From NCBI RefSeq assembly GCF_040412425.1, contig NC_089781.1, positions 52,786,227-52,850,226 on the forward strand: a DNA stretch of 64,000 nt, in the 5' to 3' direction. The notes beneath the pieces are model-generated. The model was not told the DNA's origin and did not search any database. It saw only the letters and a program-made list of their open reading frames with translations. Of the stretch, positions 1 through 10,209 are shown in pieces; the first letter of the stretch is position 1; the number at the start of each line of letters is the position of its first letter. A program made the translations under genes and the position numbers. The DNA comes from Macrobrachium rosenbergii. Taxonomy: Eukaryota > Arthropoda > Malacostraca > Decapoda > Palaemonidae.

Positions 1-158
1 TTGAAACCTACTAACCTAATCATAGCCTAAGTCTTATACTATGACACCCAAGTTACTACACTCATATACTATTCCAAATTGCACTCAAAACACTGCATTA
101 TGTTGTGTATATTTATCTACGACATAGAATGATACGAACTTACTGTTGTCGCATTCAG
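1..158. other. Left flank, no gene seen
   Basis: AT-rich sequence up to the left LTR of the BEL element. No coding similarity, repeat or RNA structure is recognised. Confidence 0.5.
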
Positions 159-691
159 TGTTCCTAGCTTGAATTAGAATCAGATTGGCATGAGCACAAT
201 CTCTACTTCATAACCCTCATCCAAAGCACACCTCAAGAAATTCTCCTTACATTTTGATATGCATATCTCCTAAAGGAATTTCCCTAAATGAACTTTACAA
301 TGAAAAGGAATACTTAAGTGGATTTGAAGGCACCAAAGTATGGATTTGAAGGCACCAACAACTATGGCTGCCTTCCCTTTTCTTGAGTCCCTACTAGTTT
401 GAACTTGACTGCACCAAAGCTGTGACGAGACTGGCTTCACGTTCGTCTTTGGCCAGCTCCAAACATTCGACTAACCACCGGACAAACAACCGATACTTAC
501 ACATATACTTACAATTAAAATACACAAAACGGCCAAAACAACGCTATTCATTACTAAATACAAACACAACAAAACATAACATCCTTCGTCTACATAATAT
601 GCATTTCCACTGTACATAAATTTAAAAAGAATACATAAAACCGTACCACAACTTGTGGAAAAGTACAACCTCTCTTGTCGAAGTTTTGACA
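159..691 (-). repeat. BEL/Pao element 3' LTR
   Basis: A block of about 530 bp that recurs in the same orientation at 6128-6619. On the minus strand it starts TGTCAAAACTTCGACAAGAG and ends near CTAGGAACA, so it has the TG...CA ends of an LTR. The purine tract GCAGGGGAGTA lies immediately upstream on the minus strand (692-702), which marks this copy as the 3' LTR. Compared with the right copy it has a short direct duplication of the GGATTTGAAGGCACCAA segment near 318-360 and an extra stretch near 490-560. No clear target-site duplication is visible outside the two LTRs. Confidence 0.85.
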
Positions 692-702
692 TACTCCCCT
701 GC
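692..702 (-). other. Polypurine tract of the BEL/Pao element
   Basis: On the minus strand the sequence is GCAGGGGAGTA, directly followed by the TG of the 3' LTR. This is the expected position of the plus-strand primer for reverse transcription of an LTR element. Confidence 0.7.
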
Positions 703-727
703 AAGAAAAACTTACGCCTAACTTTAT

Positions 728-1240
728 TTACAATAGCCCTGTTCTTATCAATGCCTTTCTGGCTTCTGCAGTCATTTGAGCAGTCCTTCTGCTTGGGCAG
801 GTGCTTGACTGAACGTCTTCTGTCGCAGGATTAATTTCTCTTATCTCCTGCCGCAGCTGTAAGGGGTATAACTTAATTACAGGTCCCATGAGCTGGCTAT
901 GGGCCATTCTTAGAGTAGCCACTCTTGGGACGTTGTTTTGCCCCATGTGCAACTCAATCACTTGGCTCAACTTCCACTTGCTCCTTGACCTCTCGTCATG
1001 AATGAGGACTACTTCCCCTATCCTGGGCCAAGAGCCATGCACCATTCCTACTTGATGGGTCTCTCTTAACGTTGTTAAATACTCCTTCTCCCATCTTTTC
1101 CACAAGTTGTCACACAACTTGGATACATACAGGAATCTTTTCTCAGTGAACTCTCTCCGTCCATAGGTAGGGTCACCGGAGATCTCTTCCCAATTTACTA
1201 CTTCTCTTGGGAAGGACTTAAGCTTTCTTTCAAGGATCAA
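728..1240 (-). pseudogene. BEL/Pao pol C-terminal module (DUF5641-type)
   Basis: An open stretch of about 170 codons ends the pol region of the BEL element. It contains the pattern W.R(I)GEVVLIHDE followed by a basic segment and a VATLRM-like strand, typical of the domain that follows the integrase in BEL/Pao polyproteins (DUF5641, thought to contribute to integrase function). It stops just before the polypurine tract, as expected for the last coding segment. It lies in a different frame from the integrase core next to it, so the polyprotein is broken here. Confidence 0.75.
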
Positions 1241-1252
1241 ATGGTTAGGGGT

Positions 1253-2194
1253 CTAAATTTCCAATTGATTCAAATCCCCAGGCGTGTAACTTAATGGTCT
1301 GTCACTGATAATTCTTTCCAGCTCCACCAGCACAAAGGTCAGTTCCTCAAAACTTAGTAAGGCTTGCCATACGATCTTTTTTAGACATGACTTAAGAAGT
1401 CCAATCAGCCTTTCCCATATACTCGTAGCACCAAACCATGGTGCTCTCACTGGAATGAACTTCCAGTTACATTTTATATCTAACAGATGTTCTGTTACCC
1501 AGGGATTCTCCGACATGGGCTTAAGGTATTCTGATGCCGCTACAAACATGTTGGCGTCGTCACTCAACATGAGTGCTGGGAAACCTCTTTTGCTGCAGAA
1601 TTTTCTAAAACTCATGAGGAACGAGTCACAGGACTGGTTATCAACTAGCTCCACATGTATGCCCCTGGTTATCGGGCACATAAATAAGATAATATAAGCC
1701 TTCCCTGGGCTCTGTCCTTTTCTCTTAACCCATAATGCGCCGGTGTAGTCCACGGCTGTGGTATTAAAAGGTTGCTTACATTGCACCCTAAACTCATATA
1801 ACGGAGGAACTACATAGGGCCTGTACAGCCTTCTCTGCATTCTCCTGCAAATAACACAATGCATTGTGTACTATACTCTTAGTTAATTGCTTTATCTGTG
1901 GGAGCCAGAACTCCTGTCTGACATTAGCATGAGCATCATGATGTTCTTAATAATTACCCAAGTAACACAGCAACTCTTCGGCAGTAGTATAGGAAACTTA
2001 GGAGGTTCGGGTAACTGTGCGTGTTCTAGTTTACCCTTACACCATATTACCCCATTGTCCATCAAACTCTCGTATTCCTCTTGGAAAAGTTCCCTTTGTA
2101 TGATGGCAATAGTCTTATTCTTTGCCTCTTGGAGTTCTTCCAAGGTCAATTCACCATGCCTCTTCATATTGGTGGATCTCTTACAATTATTCAA
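1253..2194 (-). pseudogene. BEL/Pao integrase region
   Basis: Two frames carry the integrase of the BEL element. The upstream piece (1892-2194) holds the segment preceding the zinc-binding region, with the family-typical GELTLEELQEAKN and NGVIWCKGKLEHAQLP patterns. The downstream piece (1253-1864) holds a CVICRRM zinc-region remnant and the catalytic core. The first acidic residue is in AVDYTG, the second in LSDDANMF (where the family usually has SDNA) and the glutamate in WERLIG. Its product would insert the cDNA into the chromosome. Frames change around 1865-1890, so no intact protein is made. Confidence 0.8.
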
Positions 2195-2211
2195 AAATCG
2201 TAGGATCCACG

Positions 2212-2815
2212 CTATGGTCTATAGACCTTTTGAACCTTGCTGAATCTCTCCCAATTCAGCAAATGAGCATTACCATTCAGGTTGTCCTCTACAGTATTGA
2301 CCAAAATGTTCTCTTCCCTACCCTGCACAAGTGATCCACCAAACCATGACCTGTCTATTGGCCAAGAAGATTTTTTTAACCAAGGGAGTTCCTCCCACCA
2401 GAAAGAACTATCCAAGATTATTTCTGTTCTTTTCCCACGTGTCAACCAGTCACTGGGATTGTCATCTGTAGGCATATAGGATGAGACTGCCTCTGGAATT
2501 AAAGAGTATATTTCCTGTACTCTATTTTTCACAAATGCAGAAAGAACACTTTTCGATACTAGCCAACTTAGGGCGACTTTACTGTCCAACCAAACAAATA
2601 GTTCCACAAACTCATCCTTCTCAAAGGATTCTTTAATAAATTTGGCTATTTTTGCTGCTAGCAACAATGCCATCAGCTCAAGTTTTGGAACAGTTAATTC
2701 TTTAACGGGTGCTACTCTTGCCTTTGCCATCAGTAAACGAGTTTTTGTTCATAACTCTATAGGCTACACAACCATATGCTAACTCACTGGCATCACAGAA
2801 TATGTGTAAGGAGTC
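2212..2815 (-). pseudogene. BEL/Pao RNase H region
   Basis: The segment begins with FCDASELAYG (about 2780-2812), the first RNase H acidic strand of BEL/Pao elements. After a frame change it continues with VAPVKELTVPKLELMALLLA and VWLDSKVALSWL, which carry the next catalytic acids. The DNPSDWLTRG motif closes the domain. The product would degrade the RNA strand of the RNA-DNA hybrid. A frameshift near 2730 separates the two halves, so this is a decayed copy. Confidence 0.8.
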
Positions 2816-3430
2816 CCCCTTCCCTAGGCTAGTATTCGTAAGAAAGGAAATATCAAGACATTTTTCTAAGTCTTCGGATAACTCAACCCATTATTTCTGT
2901 AATGGGTCTGAGAGTTGTTCATCCCAATCCAGTTGTTGCTTCCAAAAATTCTGCAGATATATCTTTTCCCTAAAACTGCAGTAGAACTTCGAGTAGGTTA
3001 GCTGTTATATGTGGTCCCATCCACAGACAATTGTTCAAGCTTAACCCACTTTTCCCCTGTCTGACCAAAAAGTCAAATACTATCCTAACAGGGATTGTTG
3101 CGCTGTCCCTTTTAACACCGTGATGTGCCAAGAAATGACAGTCTTCCTCTGTTTTAAAATGTTCCACTCTCTCTATGAATCTCCTATCTTCCTGATCCTT
3201 CAGGATTTTCTGGTAGTGTTCTAGATAATGAGTGTTCTTCTGAAACTTGACACACTGTTGTTTTAATCTATTCAAAGCCAACCCAAAGTTGGAAATTAAT
3301 CTCCTTTTACTGCCTTTCCAAGGCAATGCCACAACATACTGTTTGTCAATTTCAAAATAAGTTATAGTACTCTCAAAGTTCTCCAATACTATCCATTCCT
3401 GTTCCGTTATTCCACTGCAGTCAATACCTA
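2816..3430 (-). pseudogene. BEL/Pao reverse transcriptase with the catalytic palm deleted
   Basis: The fingers region is clear at 2970-3386. It carries KRRLISNFGLALNRL near the start and RIVFDFLVRQGKSGLSLNN and CLWMGPH further on, the last two being the BEL/Pao version of the RT motif before the first catalytic aspartate. Immediately after VLLQF the sequence jumps to the connection region, recognisable as QLDWDEQLSDPL near 2900-2950. The intervening section, which should contain the YVDD catalytic box and the thumb, is absent. This looks like an internal deletion at about 2985-2997, so the enzyme could not work. Confidence 0.75.
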
Positions 3431-3436
3431 AAGGAT

Positions 3437-4070
3437 CTAAACTCCATAAAGTTTCAAGATCTTCCTTGGATCCTTTAAATGAGTGGCCCCTTCAGCCATA
3501 ATTATTTTGTCGGTTTCCACTGCCAGTTTTAAAATGGAAACACGAGTCTTCTTGATGGGAGGAGAACTACATGTTCCGGTTACCATGTAACCAAATATGG
3601 TTGGTAGCAATACTAAATTTCCTAAACCCTGGATGTAAGATGTTGTACACATTGTCAACCCCTATTAACAATTGTTTCTCTATGGGTAGATCAAAATCTT
3701 TATTAGCCAAGCTGATTCTTGCTCTACTCAATGACCTTAAGTTCTTCTTAACGTCGAATTTCTTTGTATATTCTGGTAGCTCGTCTACCACTATACAATC
3801 CATATTTATTAATCTACCCCAGTGAGGTACAGCGATGCTCACCATTTCATATTCCTTAACTTGTGTAGAAGTTAAGTAACCTCTCAATGATACATTTTCA
3901 ACTCCTTGTTTTTATAGTGGAGTCCCACAAGAGCAGATTCCTTTATAAATGATCTCTCGGCACAGGTATATAACAACCCTCTCTTTCGCACAATGCAACC
4001 TATTTTACTAGGGTTATTGTGGCTGTAGGTAAGATCGACTCCCTAGTCGTCTTATTCCCCTGTCCAGTAT
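3437..4070 (-). pseudogene. BEL/Pao protease region with altered active site
   Basis: The C-terminal half of a retropepsin-like domain is seen at 3567-3887: ARISLANKDFDLPIEKQ and LLIGVDNVYNIL are characteristic of the BEL/Pao protease (DUF1758 type). The position where the catalytic D[ST]G should be, about 3965-3985, reads YTCAERSF, so both the aspartate and the glycine appear replaced. The order gag, protease, RT on the minus strand fits BEL/Pao. Frames differ between pieces. Confidence 0.65.
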
Positions 4071-4128
4071 TCATCAAAGAGACTGTTCCAATTTGTACCC
4101 CATCTATCTTAGATTTATTTGGTTGGTT

Positions 4129-5204
4129 TCAATTGCATATAGCACTGTGATGTCTAACAGTGCAGCCGTTATTACATCCTTGCCTGTCACAGTCGGAACC
4201 GAAGTGTTTAATGGATGTGCATGTGAAACACAAACCCAGAGTTCTAAGTCTTTCTATCTTTCCTCCTCTGGTTACATAGGATTTACAATGTGTCCATGTA
4301 TGATTGCCTCTGCAAAGTGCACATTCTTTAACCTGGTTTACCTTGGCCTTGTTCGTCTTTTCTTTAGGCATTAACCGATGTTTTTTTTGGTCTCACAGAT
4401 TGCCCTTGTTCCACTGCAGAAGCAGATACCGTTGTTAATGTATTGGCTTTCACTGGTTCAGTCTGTGGAAAAGCCCTCAAATTGTGTATTCCTTCTTCAA
4501 GATATTTTATAAAGGTGTCAAATTTAAGCCAATCTTCTCCATACCTTCGTTTTATTATTTCACTTACACTACTGGGTAGTTTGGTGTACAGCAAGATGGT
4601 ATACAATTCACTCAATTCCAGACTTTCACTCTCCAATGATCTTATGCAGTATTTGAATTGCGCTCTGAAACCTTGTAGTGATTCTGCATCTGCCTTGGGA
4701 GTCTCAGTTTGGAAGAGTTTTCTGACTAAACACAACTTGATTTCATCGTTTCTGCTATAGGTCTCTTTTAACAAATTCACTGCATGTAAATATTTATCAC
4801 CTTCTAATTCAAACTAGATGTCAGTTCCAGAGCCTCAACTTCCAATAGACCCTTCAAATAAGAAAACTTCTGTATTTTCTCAAAATCAGTAAGTTGGTGT
4901 ACTGATACTTCATAAAGTTCCCAAATGAATTCGATTCCAATGCATCACCATCAAAATGTTTGAGGTCTAATTTAGGTAACTTTACACTGGCTTTAACAGG
5001 AAATATCAGTGCACTAGGTTCACCCCTTACAGCTAGAAGACTCATGATGGAGGAGTTTAGTCTATGAATTTCAGTGCCTACCTTTAGGTTACATTCAGCT
5101 TGATTTATAATTTGGTCAGGTTGTCCTCCAGGATTCGTCAGATCCAATATTTCATTATCCAATTTCTGGATTTTCTGCAAATACTCCTTCAGGGAGTCCA
5201 GCAA
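4129..5204 (-). pseudogene. BEL/Pao gag
   Basis: Three consecutive open segments on the minus strand make up the gag of the element. The N-terminal part (4854-5204) contains the DUF1759-like opening with PKLDLKHFDGD. The middle part (4364-4780) contains the capsid-like SLQGFRAQFKYCIRSLE helix. The C-terminal part (4129-4371) contains three Cys/His clusters, CALCRGNHTWTHC, CFTCTSIKHFGSDC and a final CNNGC....HHSAIC, the zinc-knuckle arrangement typical of BEL/Pao. The protein would form the particle and bind element RNA. Frame changes near 4370 and 4800-4850 break it. Confidence 0.85.
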
Positions 5205-5374
5205 TGAAGAAATACTATTGATATCACCTGCATCAGTAATGGTATCAACCTTTTTTGACCAGTTAGTTATCTCCTCTTTAATTCTTCCAGGTTTGACATC
5301 TTAGCCTATAATTTAACAACACCAAATATACAAGTTCTTAATTACTACAAGAGTGTACAATGTTGTTTTTAGTC

Positions 5375-5378
<4 letters not shown>

Positions 5379-5457
<79 letters not shown>
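5379..5457. repeat. (AT)n microsatellite
   Basis: About 79 bp of uninterrupted AT dinucleotide inside the leader of the BEL element. It is probably an expansion that arose after insertion, because leaders of this type do not normally need it. Confidence 0.95.
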
Positions 5458-5459
<2 letters not shown>

Positions 5460-5867
5460 AAGCATGGGGTCATTAGCAAATATAATATTTAAAAGTTGGC
5501 CACCCCTCTTCAAATCAATCAATGCTAGATCACTATCAGTTATATTATATATGTGCCCTTGACTATACATACATACTGTATATACAATGTGTAGAGTTTT
5601 ATTTCAAATTAAATTTCACTTAAGTATCTCATAACTCGCCATAAACTTCAAAAAATAATAATTTTACATTAATATTTCCTCTCCATTACCTTAAAATTTA
5701 CAAAGAAGGAAAAATAAACAATTTACGAAGTGGAAATGCATCAACCAACATTCACCTAGCCAAACTTATCCTAATTTTTGGGTTGGCGTGAGCGCAACCA
5801 TGTATTTACCAATCCTGACTGAAGGCATAAGCATCTGCTGTCAAATTTCACTTAGTGATCGATTAAC

Positions 5868-5921
5868 ACAGTGTGCATTTTCAATATGATAGTTATCTAT
5901 CATACTGAAAATGCACACTGT
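5868..5921. repeat. 25-bp near-perfect inverted repeat with 4-base loop
   Basis: The arms are 5868-5892 (starts ACAGTGTGCATTTTC) and 5897-5921 (ends GAAAATGCACACTGT), separated by TTAT. There is one mismatch, which would be a G-U pair in RNA. It lies in the BEL leader between the 5' LTR and gag. Function is unknown; a packaging or dimerisation element, or a small inserted hairpin, are both possible. Confidence 0.9.
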
Positions 5922-6127
5922 CACCAGCAAAGTCTCTTTCTACAAGCTGATTGAAAATAAAAGCTATTTCTCTGTTTCTTTTCAGTAATTAGTTTAGTAG
6001 ATTTTTTCGTGCTCAATATCTATCCCTAGGGATGTTTCTAGGAGCGTAACGAATCTCTATACTAACCACCAAAACCTTACAGTTATTCCGACTCATTCAG
6101 AATAAGTAGAACATTTCAAATTGTAAG

Positions 6128-6619
6128 TATCCTAGCTTGAATTAGAATCAGATTGACATGAGCACAATCTCTACTTCGTAACCCTCATCCAAAGCACACC
6201 TCAGGAAATTCTCCTTACATTTAGATATGCACATCTCCTAAAGGAATTTCCCTAAATGAACTTTAAGATGAAAAGGAATACTTAAGTGGATTTGAAGGCA
6301 CCAACAACTATGGCTGCATTCACTTTTCTTGAGTCCCTGCTAGTTTGAACTACACTGCACCAAGGCTGTGACGAGATTGGCTTCATGTTCGTCTTTGGCC
6401 AACACCAAACATTCGACTAACCACCGGACAAACAACGCCAGTAGTTAAGCACTATTACACATATACTTACAATTAAGTACATGAAACACAAACACGACAA
6501 AACACAATATCCTTCTTCTACATAATATGCATTTCCACTTTACGTAAATTTAAAAAGAATACATAAAACCGTACCACAACTTGTGGAAAAGTACAATCTC
6601 TCTTGTCGAAGTTTCGACA
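6128..6619 (-). repeat. BEL/Pao element 5' LTR
   Basis: The second copy of the LTR at 159-691, same orientation, at the upstream end of the minus-strand element. It begins on the minus strand with TGTCGAAACTTCGACAAGAG. Sequence differences to the left copy are scattered point changes plus a few indels, so the element is not recent. Immediately beyond it (6620 onward) starts a different dispersed repeat. Confidence 0.85.
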
Positions 6620-6639
6620 GATATACGAGTATATAGATT

Positions 6640-6809
6640 TCAAAAAATTTGAAAAAACCACACTCCGATGGTTGGCAATGCTTCCTGGCCTAAAGAAAAT
6701 GTTGGCAATGCTGCCTAAATTCATACTGACTGGGAAAGGGTTTAGGGGGTGGGGGAAGCCTTGAGAAGTTTCCATGGTTGTCGGGGTGGTCAGATGGCAT
6801 GATGCCATA
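6640..6809 (+). repeat. Dispersed repeat, left half (split by transposon)
   Basis: It contains TGGTTGGCAATGCTTCC, GAAAATGTTGGCAATGC and AAGCCTTGAGAAGTTTCC. The same sequence occurs in reverse complement at about 22030-22215, where it continues directly into the segment found here at 10830-10990. The repeat is therefore interrupted in this place by the 6810-10826 insertion. Confidence 0.8.
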
Positions 6810-6965
6810 TAGTGCAGCAGATAATTGCATATTTCATAAGAATCGTTCAGATAGTGAAACAAGCATGAAATTTTGCACAAGTGCTCATTTTAAAGTTCCT
6901 CTATCAGAAAAGGGCGCTGGCCACGCAAAAAATTTAATATGGCGGCCAAATTCCAAGATGGCGGC
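6810..6965 (+). repeat. Left terminal inverted repeat of the Academ-like element
   Basis: It matches the reverse complement of 10704-10826 with small indels. Shared blocks include TAGTGCAGCAGAT, AATCGTTCAGATAGTGAAAC, AAGCATGAAATTT and AAGGGCGCTGGCCAC. Its inner part carries two ATGGCGGCC motifs, one of them in AAGATGGCGGCC. Confidence 0.85.
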
Positions 6966-7497
6966 CAGTATCGACAGATTTTGGCTAATTTTTCACTAGA
7001 ATGGCATGTATTTGCTTCTAGCAATATGGTAAAGCTCTTCCATACTATTTCTTGTGAATATTATGTTTCCGTAGCTTCCCAGTACAGTTTACCTTAAATA
7101 TGGGGGCTATATGGCTGCCAAGAAAAGGTAGAAACAATAATTATAATGAGAAATAATGCCCGTTCAACAATTATCGTTTTAAGCATGGATCTTGGTTTCT
7201 GTGGTTTTAGATCCTAATGAGGCCATCTCTTTCGAATAACTCATCAATTTTGAAGGAAAATTAATAAATGTAAAAGAGTGTATGTCTGCACACAACCAGG
7301 GCACACTGCCTGACATCACTGCTGTGTAACATTCAGCATGGGGTTCAGTGCCAGCTAATCCAGCTTTACTAATCCTGTAGTCTTAGACTAGTAGTTGTAG
7401 TATAGTTTAGTTTAGTGTCCCAAATGCTTTCTAACAGCCCCAGACCAGCTATAGTTAGATAGACAAGGTCATAGTCACCCAGGAAATAGATGATGCA
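6966..7497 (+). other. 5' non-coding part of the Academ-like element
   Basis: AT-rich sequence between the left inverted repeat and the first recognisable coding segment. I see no coding similarity, so any upstream exon or N-terminus is lost or unrecognised. Confidence 0.4.
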
Positions 7498-8169
7498 GTG
7501 AATCTGACGTGGTCAGCTCATCACGCTTCAATGAAGAGAAGCCCAGAATTTGAAGTAACCATAACTTCATTGCTTCCTCTCCTGCGTGATCAGGCTCATT
7601 CTGTTGCTACGATCAAACACGTGATGCAGAAAGTGCAGGATGTCACTGATTTTCTGAACCCTGGCCAGATACCCATAATCACAGCTGATCAGCCAATCTA
7701 TGCCGTAGCAAAGCAGGTGCAGTGGCAGTGGCCTGATCAGTATGGCGAAGACAAGTATCTGGTAATGTTTGGTGGTCTGCACATTGAGATGGCAGCAATG
7801 ACATCTCTTGGTACTCTTCTTCATGGCAGTGGTTGGACAGGAGCTCTGGTGGAGGCAGGAGTTGCTTCATCTGGAACTGCAGAATCCTTCCTGTCAGCTG
7901 CAAGTGTAACCAGGACACGGCAGATGCACCAGGTTACAGCCTCTAGTTTGTACAAACTCCTGAGGACAGCATACACTGACTACTGTGCTGAGAAAGCAAA
8001 CAACAATGAGCAGGCATTAGAGTTTGAGGAGTGGTGTGACCTTCGAAGACAGCAGAGTCCACAGTTCCACTTCTGGCACATGGTGTTGTCTATGGAACTT
8101 GTGATATTCCTACTGATCAGGTCCTTCCGTGAGGCCAATTTTGTCCTCTACTGCCAGGCATTACAATAA
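7498..8169 (+). pseudogene. Academ-like transposase, N-terminal segment
   Basis: An open run of about 220 codons. It belongs to a large protein family that I recognise from many invertebrate and fish genomes as an uncharacterised protein, with conserved patterns ITADQPIYAVAKQVQW, MFGGLHIEMA, GSGWTGALVEAGV and FWHMVLSMELVI. The frame breaks at about 8160 and the protein continues in another frame from FREANF into NYARWLPIHLRDM. The function of this N-terminal half is unknown to me; it precedes the nuclease-like half. The start codon given is only the first Met in the open frame. Confidence 0.7.
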
Positions 8170-9493
8170 TAATACAAACTATGCTCGTTGGCTGCCTATT
8201 CACCTCAGGGACATGCTTACCCTAGAGAGTTCACACCCAGAGTTGCACAAGGAGTTCAAGGCTGGCAACTTTGTTGTGCACAAGACCAGTCGCCAGTTCT
8301 CAGCAATGGCTCTTGACCAAGCTCATGAGCAGACCAATGCCTTTATAAAGGCTGATGGCGGAGCCATTGGGCTGACTGAAGATCCGTCAGCACTCAGAAG
8401 ATGGATGGTGGCTGGCCCAGAGATCATCCGCTTGGTGTCTGCATACGAAACAGAGGTTCAAAGTAAGGAGTCTAATGAGCAGACAACACACCATGAACAA
8501 ACACCTCATGCGCAGAAGACATTCTTGAGAGAGTCAGCAAGCTGTCATTGGCTTTGCAACACTTGGGAAGTCCTTTTCAGGAAGAGAGCCAGGATCTGTA
8601 TTCCATTGACAACAAAGACATTGCCCACCCCAGCTCAGCAGAACTTCTACAGACACACCTTTGACAGAGGCCGCACTAAATTTCAGAAGTTTTCAGACTC
8701 TTTGGCAAACAATGCAGTCTCCTATGAGCCGATAAAGAAGAACAGAACTGACTTCTTCAGGCAAGAAGCTGCTCCTGTAGAACAGTCAAAGCAGAAACTT
8801 CTGAAGGAGGATTGCCAGCTTTTCTCAAAGCTATTTATATCCTGTCAGAGCCGTGAATGTGATCTGCAGGAATTCTTCCAGCACGAGAATCAAACATTCC
8901 CAGCTTCCCTTAGTGAGGGTGGTAGGCTGTACACATGTCAGAAGTCTCAGCTGACCTCGGTCCTGGAGAGTCATGTTACACTAGAAGACAAAGAACCAAA
9001 GACTGATGTCCTCATTGTAGATGGATCAGCTTTGGTCCATGCCTTGCCACCAAAGAAAGGAAAGACCTTTGAGGGCTATGCACTTTGCGACTTCTTGCCT
9101 GTGATACAATCCTATAGCAGCAAGTACACATCATCACATCTTGTATTTGATGTATACAATACATCCAGCCTCAAAGCTGAGACCAGGCTCCAACGTGGTC
9201 AAGGAGGAAGGCGCAAGGTGACAGACAAGAACACAATTCCATCCAACTGGCGCAATTTCCTAAGACACGATGCCAACAAGACAGAGTTGTTCCAGTTCCT
9301 GGCAGACAAAGTTGCCCAGATGTCTGCCACAAATGTTGTCATTGCCACGAAAGGGTCTGCTGTCCTCAGCACTCATGAGGCTAGTCTTCAGGGACTGGAA
9401 AAGTGCTCTCATGAGGAAGCTGACACCGCATCTTTCTCCATGCCAAATATGCCACAGAACATGGAGCCAAGACCATCACGGTTAAAGCAATGA
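8129..9493 (+). pseudogene. Academ-like transposase, middle segment with nuclease start
   Basis: About 450 codons continue the protein. Conserved patterns are ARWLPIHLRDML, KTSRQFSAMALDQAHEQ and IGLTEDPSALRRWMVAGPE. From about 9002 the nuclease-like part starts: DVLIVDGSALVHALPP (first acid), VFDVYNTSSLKAETRLQRG (arch-like basic segment) and HEEADT (acidic pair near 9410). These resemble the order of acidic motifs in XPG/FEN-type PIN-fold nucleases, which is my structural inference. The frame is lost at about 9430, just after HEEADT, with a further shift near 9488. Confidence 0.7.
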
Positions 9494-9770
9494 CACAGAT
9501 GTTCTTGTCGTTGCAGTCAGTGCTTTCTCCACTCTCCACAATCTAGGGCTAGAGAAGCTATGGGTGGCATTTGGCCAAGGCCAGAGCCTGCGCTGGATTG
9601 CTGTGCATGACCTGTGCAACTCTCTGGGCCAGGAGAAGGTGAATGGCATGCTCTTCTTCCATGCGTTCACAGGCTGTGATACAGTGTCAGCCTTCCGAGC
9701 AAGGGCAAGAAGACCGCCTGGCAGACATGGAACATCTTTCCAGAGGCCTCCACTGTGTTCTCCAAACTGA
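9489..9770 (+). pseudogene. Academ-like transposase, nuclease continuation
   Basis: This frame continues directly from the previous one after one-base shifts. It holds NDTDVLVVAVSAF (9489-9527), the expected third acidic motif, and HAFTGCDTVSAF (about 9658-9693), the fourth, comparable to the GCD segment of FEN-type nucleases. Around 9698 the frame shifts again. All the acidic positions recognised appear retained, so decay is mainly by frameshift. Confidence 0.65.
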
Positions 9771-10209
9771 GTCACTACCCTCTCAGAGTGGAAGAGAGTG
9801 ACCTGAAGGTCCTGGAGAGGTTTGTCATACTTATGTATGAAAGATCCAGCACTGCTGGCACTGTGGATGAGGCTAGACTTGATATGTTTGCCAGAAAACA
9901 AAGGGGGCATATGAGGCCATTCCACCAACCAGGAGCTCTCCTCCAACACACCAAGCGTGCTGCGTATCAGGCTGGTTGTGTGTGGGGCAGGCCACCCAGT
10001 GTCAGCCACAGCCAGAGAACCCTGCTGAGTGGGGATGGCAAAAGTCTGGTGAAGCATGGCAAGTCCTCTGGACAACCAACTCGCCCTTAGCCAAGAGTTG
10101 CCAACAGCTTACCAAATGTGGATGCAAAGCAGGCTGTCGGGAAAGGTGCAAGTGCTACAAGTTGGGTCTTCCTGCACAGCTCTGTGCACTCTGCAAATGT
10201 GAAGTCTAG
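9755..10209 (+). pseudogene. Academ-like transposase, C-terminal Cys-rich segment
   Basis: Two overlapping frames complete the protein. The first (to about 9905) carries VILMYERSS and DEARLDMFARKQRG. The second (from about 9976) carries the tail. The last 40 residues are a cysteine cluster, CGCKAGCRERCKCYKLGL followed by CALCKCEV, reminiscent of CXC/tesmin-type zinc-binding runs, then a stop at 10209. A DNA-binding role for this tail is inferred. At least five frameshifts in total separate this copy from a working gene. Confidence 0.7.

Larger units (their letters stand above)
5205..6127 (-). other. BEL/Pao 5' leader
   Basis: The non-coding stretch between gag and the 5' LTR. It holds an AT microsatellite (5379-5457) and a long near-perfect hairpin (5868-5921). 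No tRNA primer-binding site could be assigned with confidence next to the LTR. Confidence 0.6.

Noticed and set aside
422..619. Open frame inside the BEL 3' LTR
   Set aside because: It lies within the LTR, is not kept in the other LTR copy and has no family pattern.
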